Under the pieces are notes generated by a model, which had not been told where the DNA came from, made no database searches, and worked only from the letters and a program-made list of their open reading frames with translations. A DNA stretch of 64,000 nt, taken from Paractinoplanes durhamensis. GTDB lineage: Bacteria > Actinomycetota > Actinomycetes > Mycobacteriales > Micromonosporaceae. The stretch is from NCBI RefSeq assembly GCF_016862175.1, contig NZ_BOML01000030.1:1-64000 (forward strand). Direction: 5' to 3'. Numbering within the stretch: the stretch's first letter is position 1; each line of letters opens with the position of its first letter. Below are positions 1 to 7,179 of the stretch, piece after piece. Position numbers and translations under genes: made by a program.

Positions 1-5
1 TTTCC

Positions 6-83
6 GCGAGGCGTTTCAGCGAGGCGTTTCAGCGAGGCGTTTCAGCGAGGCGTTTCAGCGAGGCGTTTCAGCGAGGCGTTTCA
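6..83. repeat. Six tandem copies of a 13-bp unit
   Basis: Six head-to-tail copies of GCGAGGCGTTTCA fill this stretch without a mismatch, and the array seems to run on past the left edge of the window and into a partial copy (84-88). The last copy supplies the stop codon of the GH9 cellulase gene on the minus strand, because each unit reads TGA on that strand. The unit is not a multiple of three, so the copies shift frame. It is probably a slippage-prone minisatellite at the 3' end of the gene. Confidence 0.9.
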
Positions 84-2396
84 GCGAGTGCAGGTCAAAC
101 CATTGATGGTGTACGCCGTGGGCGCCACATTCGTCCCGGTGTAGGTGCCGTTGAACCCGGCACTCGTGGAGCCCCCGGCCGGCACCGCGCCGTTGTACGA
201 CAGGCTGGTCGCGGTGACCTGAGCCCCGCTCTGCGTCCAGTTCGCCGACCACCCCTGGCTGATCTTCTGGTTGCCGGGGAAGGTGAAGCCCAGGTTCCAG
301 GCCGTCCACGCCGTAGTGCCGGTGTTGGTGAGCGTGACCGTCCCGGTAAAGCCACCACCCCAGTCGTTGACGCTGTAGGTGACCTTGCAGCCCGAAGCCG
401 CGGTAGGAGTGGGCGTGGGTGTCGGCGAGGAAGTAACCGAAGGGGACGGCGAGGGCGAGGAGGTCGTGGGCGATGTCGAAACCGTCGGTGACGGCGTGAC
501 GGTGCCCGGCTCCTGGCCCCAGATCAGCTTGCCCGCCTCGTACAGCGGCACGTTCTTGTTGATCGCCGTGCCGGCCAGATAGGACGGATCGTTCGACGAA
601 TCCCACGTCCCACCATCGGCCACCCCGACCTTGAACTGCACCTCCATCCGATAGGCCGACTGACCGGCCGGCGTGATCGAGTACCCCGCACAGTTGACCT
701 CGACATACCAGATGTCACCCGACCACTGCTTGGCCGTCGAGGGCGAGGGACAGCCCTGCGTGTATCCGGGGGTGACAACCAGGGCAGCCGTGCCCTCGCG
801 CCGGAAGAAATACCGGTAGGTGGATGCGGTGAGCGCCCGAGCCGGATAGGCGGACTTGTTGTAGATCATCACCTTGAGCGCGGTGTCCCGCGGCTCGTCC
901 TGCATGACGGTCGTCTCGACGGTGATCTCGTCCATGTCCGGCGTCTCGGCCTGCGGGAAGTTGGCGAGCGGCGTCCCGCCGTACTCCTGGTAGAGCCGGG
1001 CGACCGCCGACGTGAACCCGGCGTTGTAGTCGGTGGCGACCTCGTTCATCACGTAGTCGCTGCGCTGGTCGGCGTACGCGTCGTCGTTGGTGGAAGGACC
1101 GCCGACCAGAGCGCCGTAAAGGACATGCCGCGTCTCGGTCGGCACGGTCATGTTGTCCCACCAGGAGCCATGGGCCGTACGGTGATGGGGATTCTTCGGC
1201 GCATTGGCGCCGAACCCGATCAGATAGCTGGATTGCCGCGGGTTGTCGCCGAGCGCGTAATTGACCTGCCGCACCGCGAAGTCGTGATAGCGCGCTTTCC
1301 GGGTGGCATCACTGGTCTTGTCGCTGTAGACGAGCGCGGCAAAGGCGGTGTTGGCCGAATAGCGCAGCGATCCCCAGCTGTCGAGCACCGCTTCCCCACC
1401 GGGCGAGTAGCGCACCTTCTCGCCGTTGACCCCGACGGTCCACCAGTCGAGCCACCGGTTGGCGTCGTCGATGTACTTCTGCTTGCCGGTCAGGTTGGCC
1501 AGCAGCACGTACGCCCCGAACTGCTTGTTGTCCCAGGCGATCGTCCACTTGTAGGAGTGCGTGGTGGTCTGCGGTTCGGTCCCGAGCGCGTCATAACCCG
1601 CTTCGGCCTTGGCGAGATAAGTGGCGTCATTGGTGGCCCGATAGAGCCAGATCGCCCCCCACACGAGCTCGTCCTGATAGCCGCTCCACGACTTGTAGTA
1701 GGAGGCCGCGTCGGTGATGCAGTCGCTGTAGGCCTTCCGCACCGTGTCGGCGAAGGTATAGAGCTGCTTGGCGTGGGTGAGCAGCTTGTCGGCGTAGGCC
1801 GCGTCGGTGGGCCGGAAGACGATGGAGCTGGCCGCCATCGCGGCGGCGGTCTCGCCCGCCAGGTCCGAGCCGCCGCAGGTGGCGTCGATCTTGTAGGAGG
1901 GCCGCGCCATCGGCATCACTTCGGCCGGTCCCCACCACTTGTGGTCGTCGTCCCCCTTGCCGACCTGCCCATACAGCACATTGGCCGAGGGATGCGCCTT
2001 GATGAAGTAGTCGTTCGGCACCCGCAGGTTGTTCAAGAACGAGGTCAACTGCCCACTTGCTGCGTACGCGTCGCGGTATTCGACCGCGCCCCACGCGAGC
2101 ATCGTGGTGGTGAACGCCATCGGGAAGCCGAACTTGACGTGGTCGCCGGCGTCGAACCAGCCGCCGGTCAGGTCGAGCCCGGCGTCGGACCCGTCGGTCA
2201 TGGCCGCGTCGCCGCGCCACGACACCTGACTCCAGGCGGGCTTCTTGCCGGCGATCTGGGCCTGGTAGAAGAACATCGACTTCTGGAGAGCTTCGCCGTA
2301 GTTGAAGGCGCCCGCGGCGGAGGCGGATCCGTTGGCGAGGGCGAGGCCGGCGACCACGGCGGCGAGGGCGACAAGGGCTGCGAGCAGACGGCGCAT
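81..2396 (-). CDS. Secreted GH9 endoglucanase, GH9-CBM3-CBM2
   Basis: Secreted cellulase of 771 residues that hydrolyses beta-1,4-glucan outside the cell. Residues 1-28 are a signal peptide (MRRLLAALVALAAVV..., cut near SASA-AG). The GH9 catalytic domain runs to about residue 470: GGWFDAGDHVKFG carries the catalytic-base aspartates (D82, D85), NPHHRTAHG is GH9 signature 1, and NEVATDYNAGF carries the proton-donor glutamate. A CBM3c-like module (about 485-630), a Ser/Thr/Pro linker and a C-terminal CBM2 (about 672-771, ending GLTCTR) follow. This is the processive-endoglucanase layout of Thermobifida Cel9A but without its FnIII module. The start is the ATG at 2396, which has a GAAGGGG ribosome site; the reading frame stays open upstream but has no signal peptide there. 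A CebR-like operator lies 32 bp upstream. Confidence 0.93.
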   Translation of the reverse strand: MRRLLAALVALAAVVAGLALANGSASAAGAFNYGEALQKSMFFYQAQIAGKKPAWSQVSWRGDAAMTDGSDAGLDLTGGWFDAGDHVKFGFPMAFTTTMLAWGAVEYRDAYAASGQLTSFLNNLRVPNDYFIKAHPSANVLYGQVGKGDDDHKWWGPAEVMPMARPSYKIDATCGGSDLAGETAAAMAASSIVFRPTDAAYADKLLTHAKQLYTFADTVRKAYSDCITDAASYYKSWSGYQDELVWGAIWLYRATNDATYLAKAEAGYDALGTEPQTTTHSYKWTIAWDNKQFGAYVLLANLTGKQKYIDDANRWLDWWTVGVNGEKVRYSPGGEAVLDSWGSLRYSANTAFAALVYSDKTSDATRKARYHDFAVRQVNYALGDNPRQSSYLIGFGANAPKNPHHRTAHGSWWDNMTVPTETRHVLYGALVGGPSTNDDAYADQRSDYVMNEVATDYNAGFTSAVARLYQEYGGTPLANFPQAETPDMDEITVETTVMQDEPRDTALKVMIYNKSAYPARALTASTYRYFFRREGTAALVVTPGYTQGCPSPSTAKQWSGDIWYVEVNCAGYSITPAGQSAYRMEVQFKVGVADGGTWDSSNDPSYLAGTAINKNVPLYEAGKLIWGQEPGTVTPSPTVSTSPTTSSPSPSPSVTSSPTPTPTPTAASGCKVTYSVNDWGGGFTGTVTLTNTGTTAWTAWNLGFTFPGNQKISQGWSANWTQSGAQVTATSLSYNGAVPAGGSTSAGFNGTYTGTNVAPTAYTINGLTCTR

Positions 2397-2427
2397 GGGG
2401 ATGCCCCTTCGGGGAGACGAGCGTCGA

Positions 2428-2441
2428 TGGGAGCGCTCCCA
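2428..2441. promoter_or_regulatory. CebR-type operator (perfect 14-bp palindrome)
   Basis: TGGGAGCGCTCCCA is a perfect palindrome and is identical to the cellobiose-responsive CebR box known from Streptomyces. It lies between the divergent GH9 cellulase gene and the small plus-strand gene at 2612, immediately upstream of the cellulase start. The likely role is repression of the cellulase until cellobiose is present. The CebR repressor itself is not in this window. Confidence 0.85.
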
Positions 2442-2531
2442 GACATTGAACAATCTCGCTGTGAATTTGGGAAGGAGCAGAATCCCCGGCAGCCGACCCA
2501 ACCGGACGGCGGCGGGGCGGGTAGACGGGGT

Positions 2532-2615
2532 GTGAGTATTCGGATGGCGGGGGCCGCGACCGACCGGGCGGTGTTCGAGGCCTGGGTGCGGTCCGCACTG
2601 GAGGTGACGGAATGA
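2532..2615 (+). CDS. Possible 27-residue leader or remnant ORF
   Basis: A short frame opens at GTG 2532 (an ATG follows at 2544) and ends in a TGA that overlaps the next gene's ATG in the ATGA arrangement typical of translational coupling. The peptide ends VFEAWVRSALEVTE. It has no recognisable family. It may be a leader peptide, or the tail of a lost upstream gene such as a sigma factor, since the following protein resembles those often encoded after sigma factors. It could also be chance. Confidence 0.22.
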   Translation: MSIRMAGAATDRAVFEAWVRSALEVTE

Positions 2616-3088
2616 GCAAGAACCGCGACCATGTCGACGAACTTCTGCACGCGGCCGGCGAGCGGTGGCGCGCGACCCAGCCGGCGCCGCCCGAGCCCGA
2701 CCCCGGCCGCTGGCCCGCCACCACGGCCCGGACCCGCGCCCGGTGGATCCCGATCGCGGCGGCCGCGGCGGTGGCGGTCGCGGTGAGCGCGGCGTCGGTG
2801 ATGCTGCGGCCGTCCGGCCCGGACGTGCCACCGGCCGGGGTGGCCGAGCAGGGACCGCCGGCGGCCGCGACTCCCCCGGCCGAGCCGAGCATCGCCGAGG
2901 GGGTCGAGGCCGCCATTCCGATCGCGGATCAGCTGTTGACCGATCCCACCACCGGCGTCTACGGGATCGACACCGGCACCGGCCATGTGCAGATGGTCAT
3001 GCTCACCCCGGAGCTGTACGAGCGGCTGGCCAACGCGGGCGCGGCACAGTTGCTGGACCTGGATCCATGGCTGCGGCCGGTGGCCTGA
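2612..3088 (+). CDS. Single-pass membrane protein, anti-sigma-like layout
   Basis: 158 residues with a charged cytoplasmic N-terminus (MSKNRDHVDELLHAAGERW), one alanine/valine-rich membrane helix at about residues 45-66 and an extracellular, proline-rich C-terminus. The opening resembles small proteins encoded after ECF sigma factors in actinomycetes, but no zinc-binding anti-sigma motif (HxxxCxxC) is present and no sigma factor gene is adjacent. It ends 4 bp before the convergent M23 peptidase gene. Function unknown. Confidence 0.7.
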   Translation: MSKNRDHVDELLHAAGERWRATQPAPPEPDPGRWPATTARTRARWIPIAAAAAVAVAVSAASVMLRPSGPDVPPAGVAEQGPPAAATPPAEPSIAEGVEAAIPIADQLLTDPTTGVYGIDTGTGHVQMVMLTPELYERLANAGAAQLLDLDPWLRPVA

Positions 3089-3092
3089 CCGG

Positions 3093-4373
3093 TCAGCCGT
3101 TCCAGTCGCCGAAGACGCTGGTGATGGCGGCGCCGGCCGGGCCGAAGCCGAAGGCGAGGTCGGAGCTGCCGCTGGACAGCGAGTTGGACAGGTGGAAGGT
3201 GGCGTCCCGGGTGTCGTGATAGCCGATGGTGGTGCTGCCGTTCCCGTCGAAGTCCCCGGTCACCGGCTGCACCAGAGGGCTGGCCGGGCCGAACCCGAAC
3301 GCGTAGTCGGAGCTGCCACTGGCCAGGTCGTTGGAGAGGTGGAAGGTCGCGTCCCGGGTGTCGTAGTAGCCGACGCTGTCCTTGCCATCGTTGTTCCAGT
3401 CGCCGACGACCGGCCGGACCGCGGTGCTGACCGGCCCGAACCCGAAGGCGTAGTTCGAGCTGCCGCTGGCGAGCGCGTCGGACAGGTGGAAGGTGGCATC
3501 GCGGGAGTCGTAGTAGCCGACGCTGTCCTTGCCGTCACCGTTCCAGTCGCCGGTCACCGGATAGATCGCCGAGCCGCTCGGCCCGAACCCGAACGCGTAG
3601 TCCGAGCTCCCGCTGGCCAGCGCATTCGACAGATGGAACGTCGCGTCCCGGGTGTCGTAGTAGCCGACGCTGTCCTTCCCGTCACCGTTCCAGTCGCCGA
3701 CCACCGGCCGCACCGCGGTGCTGACCGGCCCGAACCCGAACGCATAGTTCGAGCTACCGCTGGCGTTCGTGTTGCTCAGGTGGAAGGTGGCGTCGCCGGC
3801 GTTGTAGTAACCGACCGTCTGCGGGCTGGCACCACAGTTGTGGCTGGTCACGCTGTAGGAGTTCTGCCCGCTCGCGCCCATGTTGTAGTCGACGGAGTTG
3901 AAGGCGGCGGTGACGATCTCACCGTTCTCCCCGTCACCGTTGCCGTTGCTGTCGTAGAGCAGCTCGTAGTGCAGGTGCGGGTCGGTCGTGCCGACGTTGC
4001 CGACCTCGCCGATCTTCTGCCCCTGGGCGACCCGGGTGCCGGGCGACACCGACCGCACCCGCATGTGCAGGTAGACGGTGAACCAGCCGTTGCCGTGGTC
4101 GATCTCCAGCCCGCCCGGGTCGAACCACTCGTGCACGGTGCCGCCGAGCGCGGCGACCACCGGACTGCCGAGCGTGGTGCCACCGATCCGCTGCATGTCG
4201 ATCTTGCGGTCGGCCGGGTTGTGGCCGGCGTAGCTGAACAGCGACCAGCTCTGCCCACACGGAAACGGCAGTTGGAATCGAGGCTTGGCCGGCAGCGCAT
4301 GCGCAGGCCCGGCAAAGATCAGGGACAGAAAGAGGGAGAGTACGGCGGCGAAAGTCAGACGTGTTCGCGACAT
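3093..4373 (-). CDS. Secreted M23 metallopeptidase with five FG-GAP/VCBS-like repeats
   Basis: 426 residues. A signal peptide (MSRTRLTFAAVLSLFLSLIF, cut after AHA) precedes an M23 (LytM-type) peptidase domain to about residue 170. Zinc ligands are visible as the H and D of GHNPADRKID and the HLH of DPHLHYE. The rest is five repeats of about 48 residues, each with a DATFHLSN strand and a GDWNGDGKDS loop, the calcium-binding DxDxDG type seen in FG-GAP/VCBS beta-propellers. The enzyme probably cuts peptidoglycan peptides outside the cell and the repeats bind a surface. The start at 4373 has an AAGGGA ribosome site. It is the last of three co-directional genes, and its repeats nearly match those of the gene at 5788. 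Confidence 0.85.
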   Translation of the reverse strand: MSRTRLTFAAVLSLFLSLIFAGPAHALPAKPRFQLPFPCGQSWSLFSYAGHNPADRKIDMQRIGGTTLGSPVVAALGGTVHEWFDPGGLEIDHGNGWFTVYLHMRVRSVSPGTRVAQGQKIGEVGNVGTTDPHLHYELLYDSNGNGDGENGEIVTAAFNSVDYNMGASGQNSYSVTSHNCGASPQTVGYYNAGDATFHLSNTNASGSSNYAFGFGPVSTAVRPVVGDWNGDGKDSVGYYDTRDATFHLSNALASGSSDYAFGFGPSGSAIYPVTGDWNGDGKDSVGYYDSRDATFHLSDALASGSSNYAFGFGPVSTAVRPVVGDWNNDGKDSVGYYDTRDATFHLSNDLASGSSDYAFGFGPASPLVQPVTGDFDGNGSTTIGYHDTRDATFHLSNSLSSGSSDLAFGFGPAGAAITSVFGDWNG

Positions 4374-4384
4374 CGAGAATCCCT

Positions 4385-5785
4385 TCAGGAGAGGCGGAAG
4401 TCGGCCACCTTCAGCGCGGAGGGGGTCGTTCCGCTGGATCGCTGCTGGTAGAGCACCGAGAGCACGTCCTCGCCCTCGATCCGGGACCGGTCGATCAGCA
4501 CCTCGCCGAACGCGTTCAGGGCGGTCCCGTCGAAGCGGACCGTCCAGTCGGTCCAGCCACTGGCCGCGCTCGCGCTGACGATCCGGCCGTAGGGCATGAC
4601 GACGTAGAGGTTGTCGTGCGAGTCGAACATCAGCTGGGAACGGTTGGTCGAGCCGAGCGGCTCCGGCACCTCGGCCTTGCGCCAGACTCCCGCCGCGTCG
4701 CGATAAAGATGGAAGAGGCGTGCGTACGCGGCCCGCTGGCTCGCATAGCTGGAAACGCAGGACAGGTAACGGCCGGGCACGTAACTGATCGCCACGTGCG
4801 GGTTGCCGGCCGAGTCGACGTCCTGACTCTCGTCGTTCATCAGGGCGTGGTCGACGTCGAGCGGGTCGACCACGATGCCGGGGCTGTCCAGGGCGAGCTG
4901 CGGCGTCCCGCCGGTGCGGGCGACCACGGCGCCGGCGTCGTTGTGCCAGGTGCGGCCGCGGTCGTCGCTGTAGACGTAGTCGGTGTCGTGGTTGGACAGC
5001 CCGCCACCGCTGCACAGGACGCCGGTGCCGCCTTCCCGCCAGGTGAACGCGGCGTGCAGCCGACCGGCCCGGTCGTAGGTGAAGCCGTGCGGATAGAGGT
5101 TGCGGGTCGTGCTCACGCCGTAGGTGCCGGCCGCCGACTGCCACCGCCCGAGCTTGGTCCAGCCGCCTGCGACGTCGTACTCGGCAAGTTCTTCGGTTCC
5201 GTTTCCGGAGACGCCGGTGCGGTAGCTGAGTTGAAGCACCCCGCCGGGCGCGGCGAGGAACCGCGGGTAGGTGATCGTGCCCAGCTCGGCGCCGTCGAGG
5301 GTGCGCTGGATCGACCCGAACGCGCCGGCCACCCAGGCGTGCCCGGCCGGCGCGGACACCAGCCCGGCCTCCGACTTGGCGTAGAAGATGACGGTGTCGT
5401 GGGTGTCCATCGCGACGTGCAGACGCCCGTCGGCGGTGGAGATGCCGAGCGAGATGACGTTGTGCGAGTCGTTCGCGGTCAGCTGGTGCGGCAGGGTGAG
5501 GGTCTGCCAGGTGCCGCCCGGCAGGGCTCGCCGCCCGACGACGACCGAGCGGTTCGCGGTGTACCAGGACGCGTACTGGTAGCCGGCGTAGCTGAGGATC
5601 CCGCTCTGCTGGAACGACTCGTTGTTGACCAGCCCCTGATAGGACTCGAAGTAGAGGGCGGCCGGGTCGACCACGGTGTTGCTGATGAGGGTGACGGCGG
5701 GCGCGGCGGCGGTGGCCGGCGCACCCCACCCGGCCGCCGCGACGACGATCATCACGGCGGCCAGGCCGAGGCGTTTGAGTTTCAC
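4385..5785 (-). CDS. Secreted BNR-repeat (BNR_4-type) protein
   Basis: 466 residues with a signal peptide (MKLKRLGLAAVMIVVAAAGW, cut near ATA-AAP). The body resembles the BNR_4 beta-propeller family, found in some polysaccharide lyases and in proteins of carbohydrate loci. One clear Asp-box (SDDRGRTWHND) is visible and the segment HVAMDTHDTVIFY is typical of the family. It most likely binds or cleaves a polysaccharide, but no catalytic set can be assigned from sequence alone. It sits 11 bp from the downstream and 2 bp from the upstream M23 gene, so the three are very likely one transcript. Confidence 0.75.
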   Translation of the reverse strand: MKLKRLGLAAVMIVVAAAGWGAPATAAAPAVTLISNTVVDPAALYFESYQGLVNNESFQQSGILSYAGYQYASWYTANRSVVVGRRALPGGTWQTLTLPHQLTANDSHNVISLGISTADGRLHVAMDTHDTVIFYAKSEAGLVSAPAGHAWVAGAFGSIQRTLDGAELGTITYPRFLAAPGGVLQLSYRTGVSGNGTEELAEYDVAGGWTKLGRWQSAAGTYGVSTTRNLYPHGFTYDRAGRLHAAFTWREGGTGVLCSGGGLSNHDTDYVYSDDRGRTWHNDAGAVVARTGGTPQLALDSPGIVVDPLDVDHALMNDESQDVDSAGNPHVAISYVPGRYLSCVSSYASQRAAYARLFHLYRDAAGVWRKAEVPEPLGSTNRSQLMFDSHDNLYVVMPYGRIVSASAASGWTDWTVRFDGTALNAFGEVLIDRSRIEGEDVLSVLYQQRSSGTTPSALKVADFRLS

Positions 5786-5787
5786 GG

Positions 5788-6996
5788 TCAGCCGTTCCAG
5801 TCGCCGAAGACGCCCCGGATGCTCGCGCCGGCCGGCCCGTAGCCGAAGGCGAGGTCGGAGCTGCCGCTCGCCAGCTGGTTGGACAGGTGGAAGGTGGCGT
5901 CCCGGGTGTCGTGGTAGCCGATGGTGGTGGTGCCGTTGCCGTCGAAGTCGCCGACCACCGGCTCGACGGCGGTGCTGACCGGCCCGAACCCGAACGCGTA
6001 GTTGGAGCTGCCGCTGGCGAGCGAGTTCGACAGGTGGAAGGTCGCATCCCGGGTGTCGTAGTAGCCGATGCTGTCCTTGCCGTCGCCGTTCCAGTCGCCG
6101 ACCACCGGCCGGACCGCGGTGCTCACCGGCCCGAAGCCGAAGGCGTAGTTGGAGCTGCCACTGGCCAGGGAGTTGGACAGGTGGAACGTGGCGTCGCGGG
6201 AGTCGTAGTAGCCGACGCTGTCCTTCCCGTTGCCGTCCCAGTCGCCGGTGACCGGATAGATCGCCGAGCCGGCCGGGCCGAACCCGAACGCATAGTCCGA
6301 GCTGCCGCTGGCCAGCGCGTTCGACAGGTGGAACGTGGCGTCCCGGGTGTCGTAGTAGCCGACCCCGTCCTTCCCGTTGCCGTCCCAGTCGCCGACCACC
6401 GGCCGGACCGCGGTGCTGGCCGGGCCGAACCCGAACGCGTAGTCGGAGCTACCGCTGGCGTTCACGTTGCTCAGGTGGAACGTCGCGTCGCCCTGGTTGT
6501 AGTAGCCGACCGTCTGCGGGTTCCGGCTGGTCGGCGTGCACGGCACGGTGAGGCCGCGGGCGAGCAGGTAGTCGGCCGGGTTGATGCCGTGCGCGTCGCC
6601 GGCCGTGGCGTAGGTGCGCAGGTGCAGGTGCGGCCCGGTGGCCTCGCCCTCCTGGCCCATCAGGGCGATCCGCTGCCCGGCCGCGACGGTCGCGCCGACC
6701 GCCACGTCCCGCTGGTACATGTGCCCGTACTCGGTCATGCTGCCGTCGGCATGCTTGATCCGGATCCACTGCCCGTAGCCCTGGGCCGGGCCGGAGGCGG
6801 TGACGGTGCCCGCGCCGACCGCGTAGATCGGGGTGCCGAGCGCGTTGGCGATGTCGATGCCGTCGTGCCCGCTGTGATAGCCCTGCGAGATCGAGCCGGC
6901 CGCCGGGCAGCGCGCCGAGTAGGCCGCCATGGCGGTCTGCGGAGCAACGAAGGCACCCGCGATCAGTCCGATCAGTCCGAAATGGAGAATGCGCAT
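5788..6996 (-). CDS. Secreted M23 metallopeptidase with five FG-GAP/VCBS-like repeats
   Basis: 402 residues and first gene of the three-gene run. A signal peptide (MRILHFGLIGLIAGAFVA) precedes an M23 domain with zinc ligands in GYHSGHDGIDIA and TGPHLHLR. Five 48-residue DATFHLSN...GDWDGNGKD repeats follow. The peptidase half differs clearly from the gene at 3093 (HDGID against NPADRKID), while the repeat halves are nearly the same, so the repeat region has been exchanged or homogenised between the two. The gene ends 2 bp before the BNR gene. Likely role: extracellular wall or bacterial-prey lysis with repeat-mediated attachment. Confidence 0.85.
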   Translation of the reverse strand: MRILHFGLIGLIAGAFVAPQTAMAAYSARCPAAGSISQGYHSGHDGIDIANALGTPIYAVGAGTVTASGPAQGYGQWIRIKHADGSMTEYGHMYQRDVAVGATVAAGQRIALMGQEGEATGPHLHLRTYATAGDAHGINPADYLLARGLTVPCTPTSRNPQTVGYYNQGDATFHLSNVNASGSSDYAFGFGPASTAVRPVVGDWDGNGKDGVGYYDTRDATFHLSNALASGSSDYAFGFGPAGSAIYPVTGDWDGNGKDSVGYYDSRDATFHLSNSLASGSSNYAFGFGPVSTAVRPVVGDWNGDGKDSIGYYDTRDATFHLSNSLASGSSNYAFGFGPVSTAVEPVVGDFDGNGTTTIGYHDTRDATFHLSNQLASGSSDLAFGYGPAGASIRGVFGDWNG

Positions 6997-7104
6997 TTTC
7001 CCGCCTCAGCCGTAGATGTGGAAGGTCTTGTCGGGGCAGCCACGCCGGGCGCCACGGTCACCAGGGACATGGACACATGTTGATGGCGTGCGTTCCGGCC
7101 GGGC

Positions 7105-7122
7105 ACCTGAGAGCTCTCAGGT
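7105..7122. promoter_or_regulatory. Perfect 18-bp palindrome in a divergent promoter region
   Basis: ACCTGAGAGCTCTCAGGT is a perfect inverted repeat without a spacer. It lies between the divergent M23 peptidase run (start 6996) and the kinase fusion gene (start 7180). The size and symmetry suit a dimeric repressor, but the regulator is unknown. No U-tract follows, so a terminator is unlikely. Confidence 0.55.
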
Positions 7123-7160
7123 TGCGGACGGCTGTCCGATGGAGACGGTGTTGCACAATG

Positions 7161-7176
7161 GCCCCCGAAAGGGGGC
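7161..7176 (+). promoter_or_regulatory. GNRA hairpin covering the ribosome site of the kinase gene
   Basis: GCCCCC-GAAA-GGGGGC forms a perfect 6-bp stem with a GAAA tetraloop and ends 3 bases before the ATG at 7180. The GGGGGC arm is the only purine-rich stretch in ribosome-site position, so folding would hide it. This suggests translational control, but no ligand or temperature sensor is evident. Confidence 0.5.
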
Positions 7177-7179
7177 GAA

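Noticed and set aside
6..83. CRISPR array
   Set aside because: Units are 13 bp without spacers; a plain minisatellite.
2397..2831. Longer start for the GH9 cellulase
   Set aside because: The extension is Arg/Pro-rich shadow sequence, crosses the CebR operator, and would bury the signal peptide.
4374..6047. One continuous frame joining the first M23 gene to the region of the second
   Set aside because: The upstream part runs out of frame through the BNR gene and is a shadow; the M23 gene has its own signal peptide and ribosome site at 4373.
3093..6500. Possible mobile repeats because of the near-identical 144-bp units
   Set aside because: They encode in-frame protein repeats of the two M23 genes and have no terminal inverted repeats or transposase.
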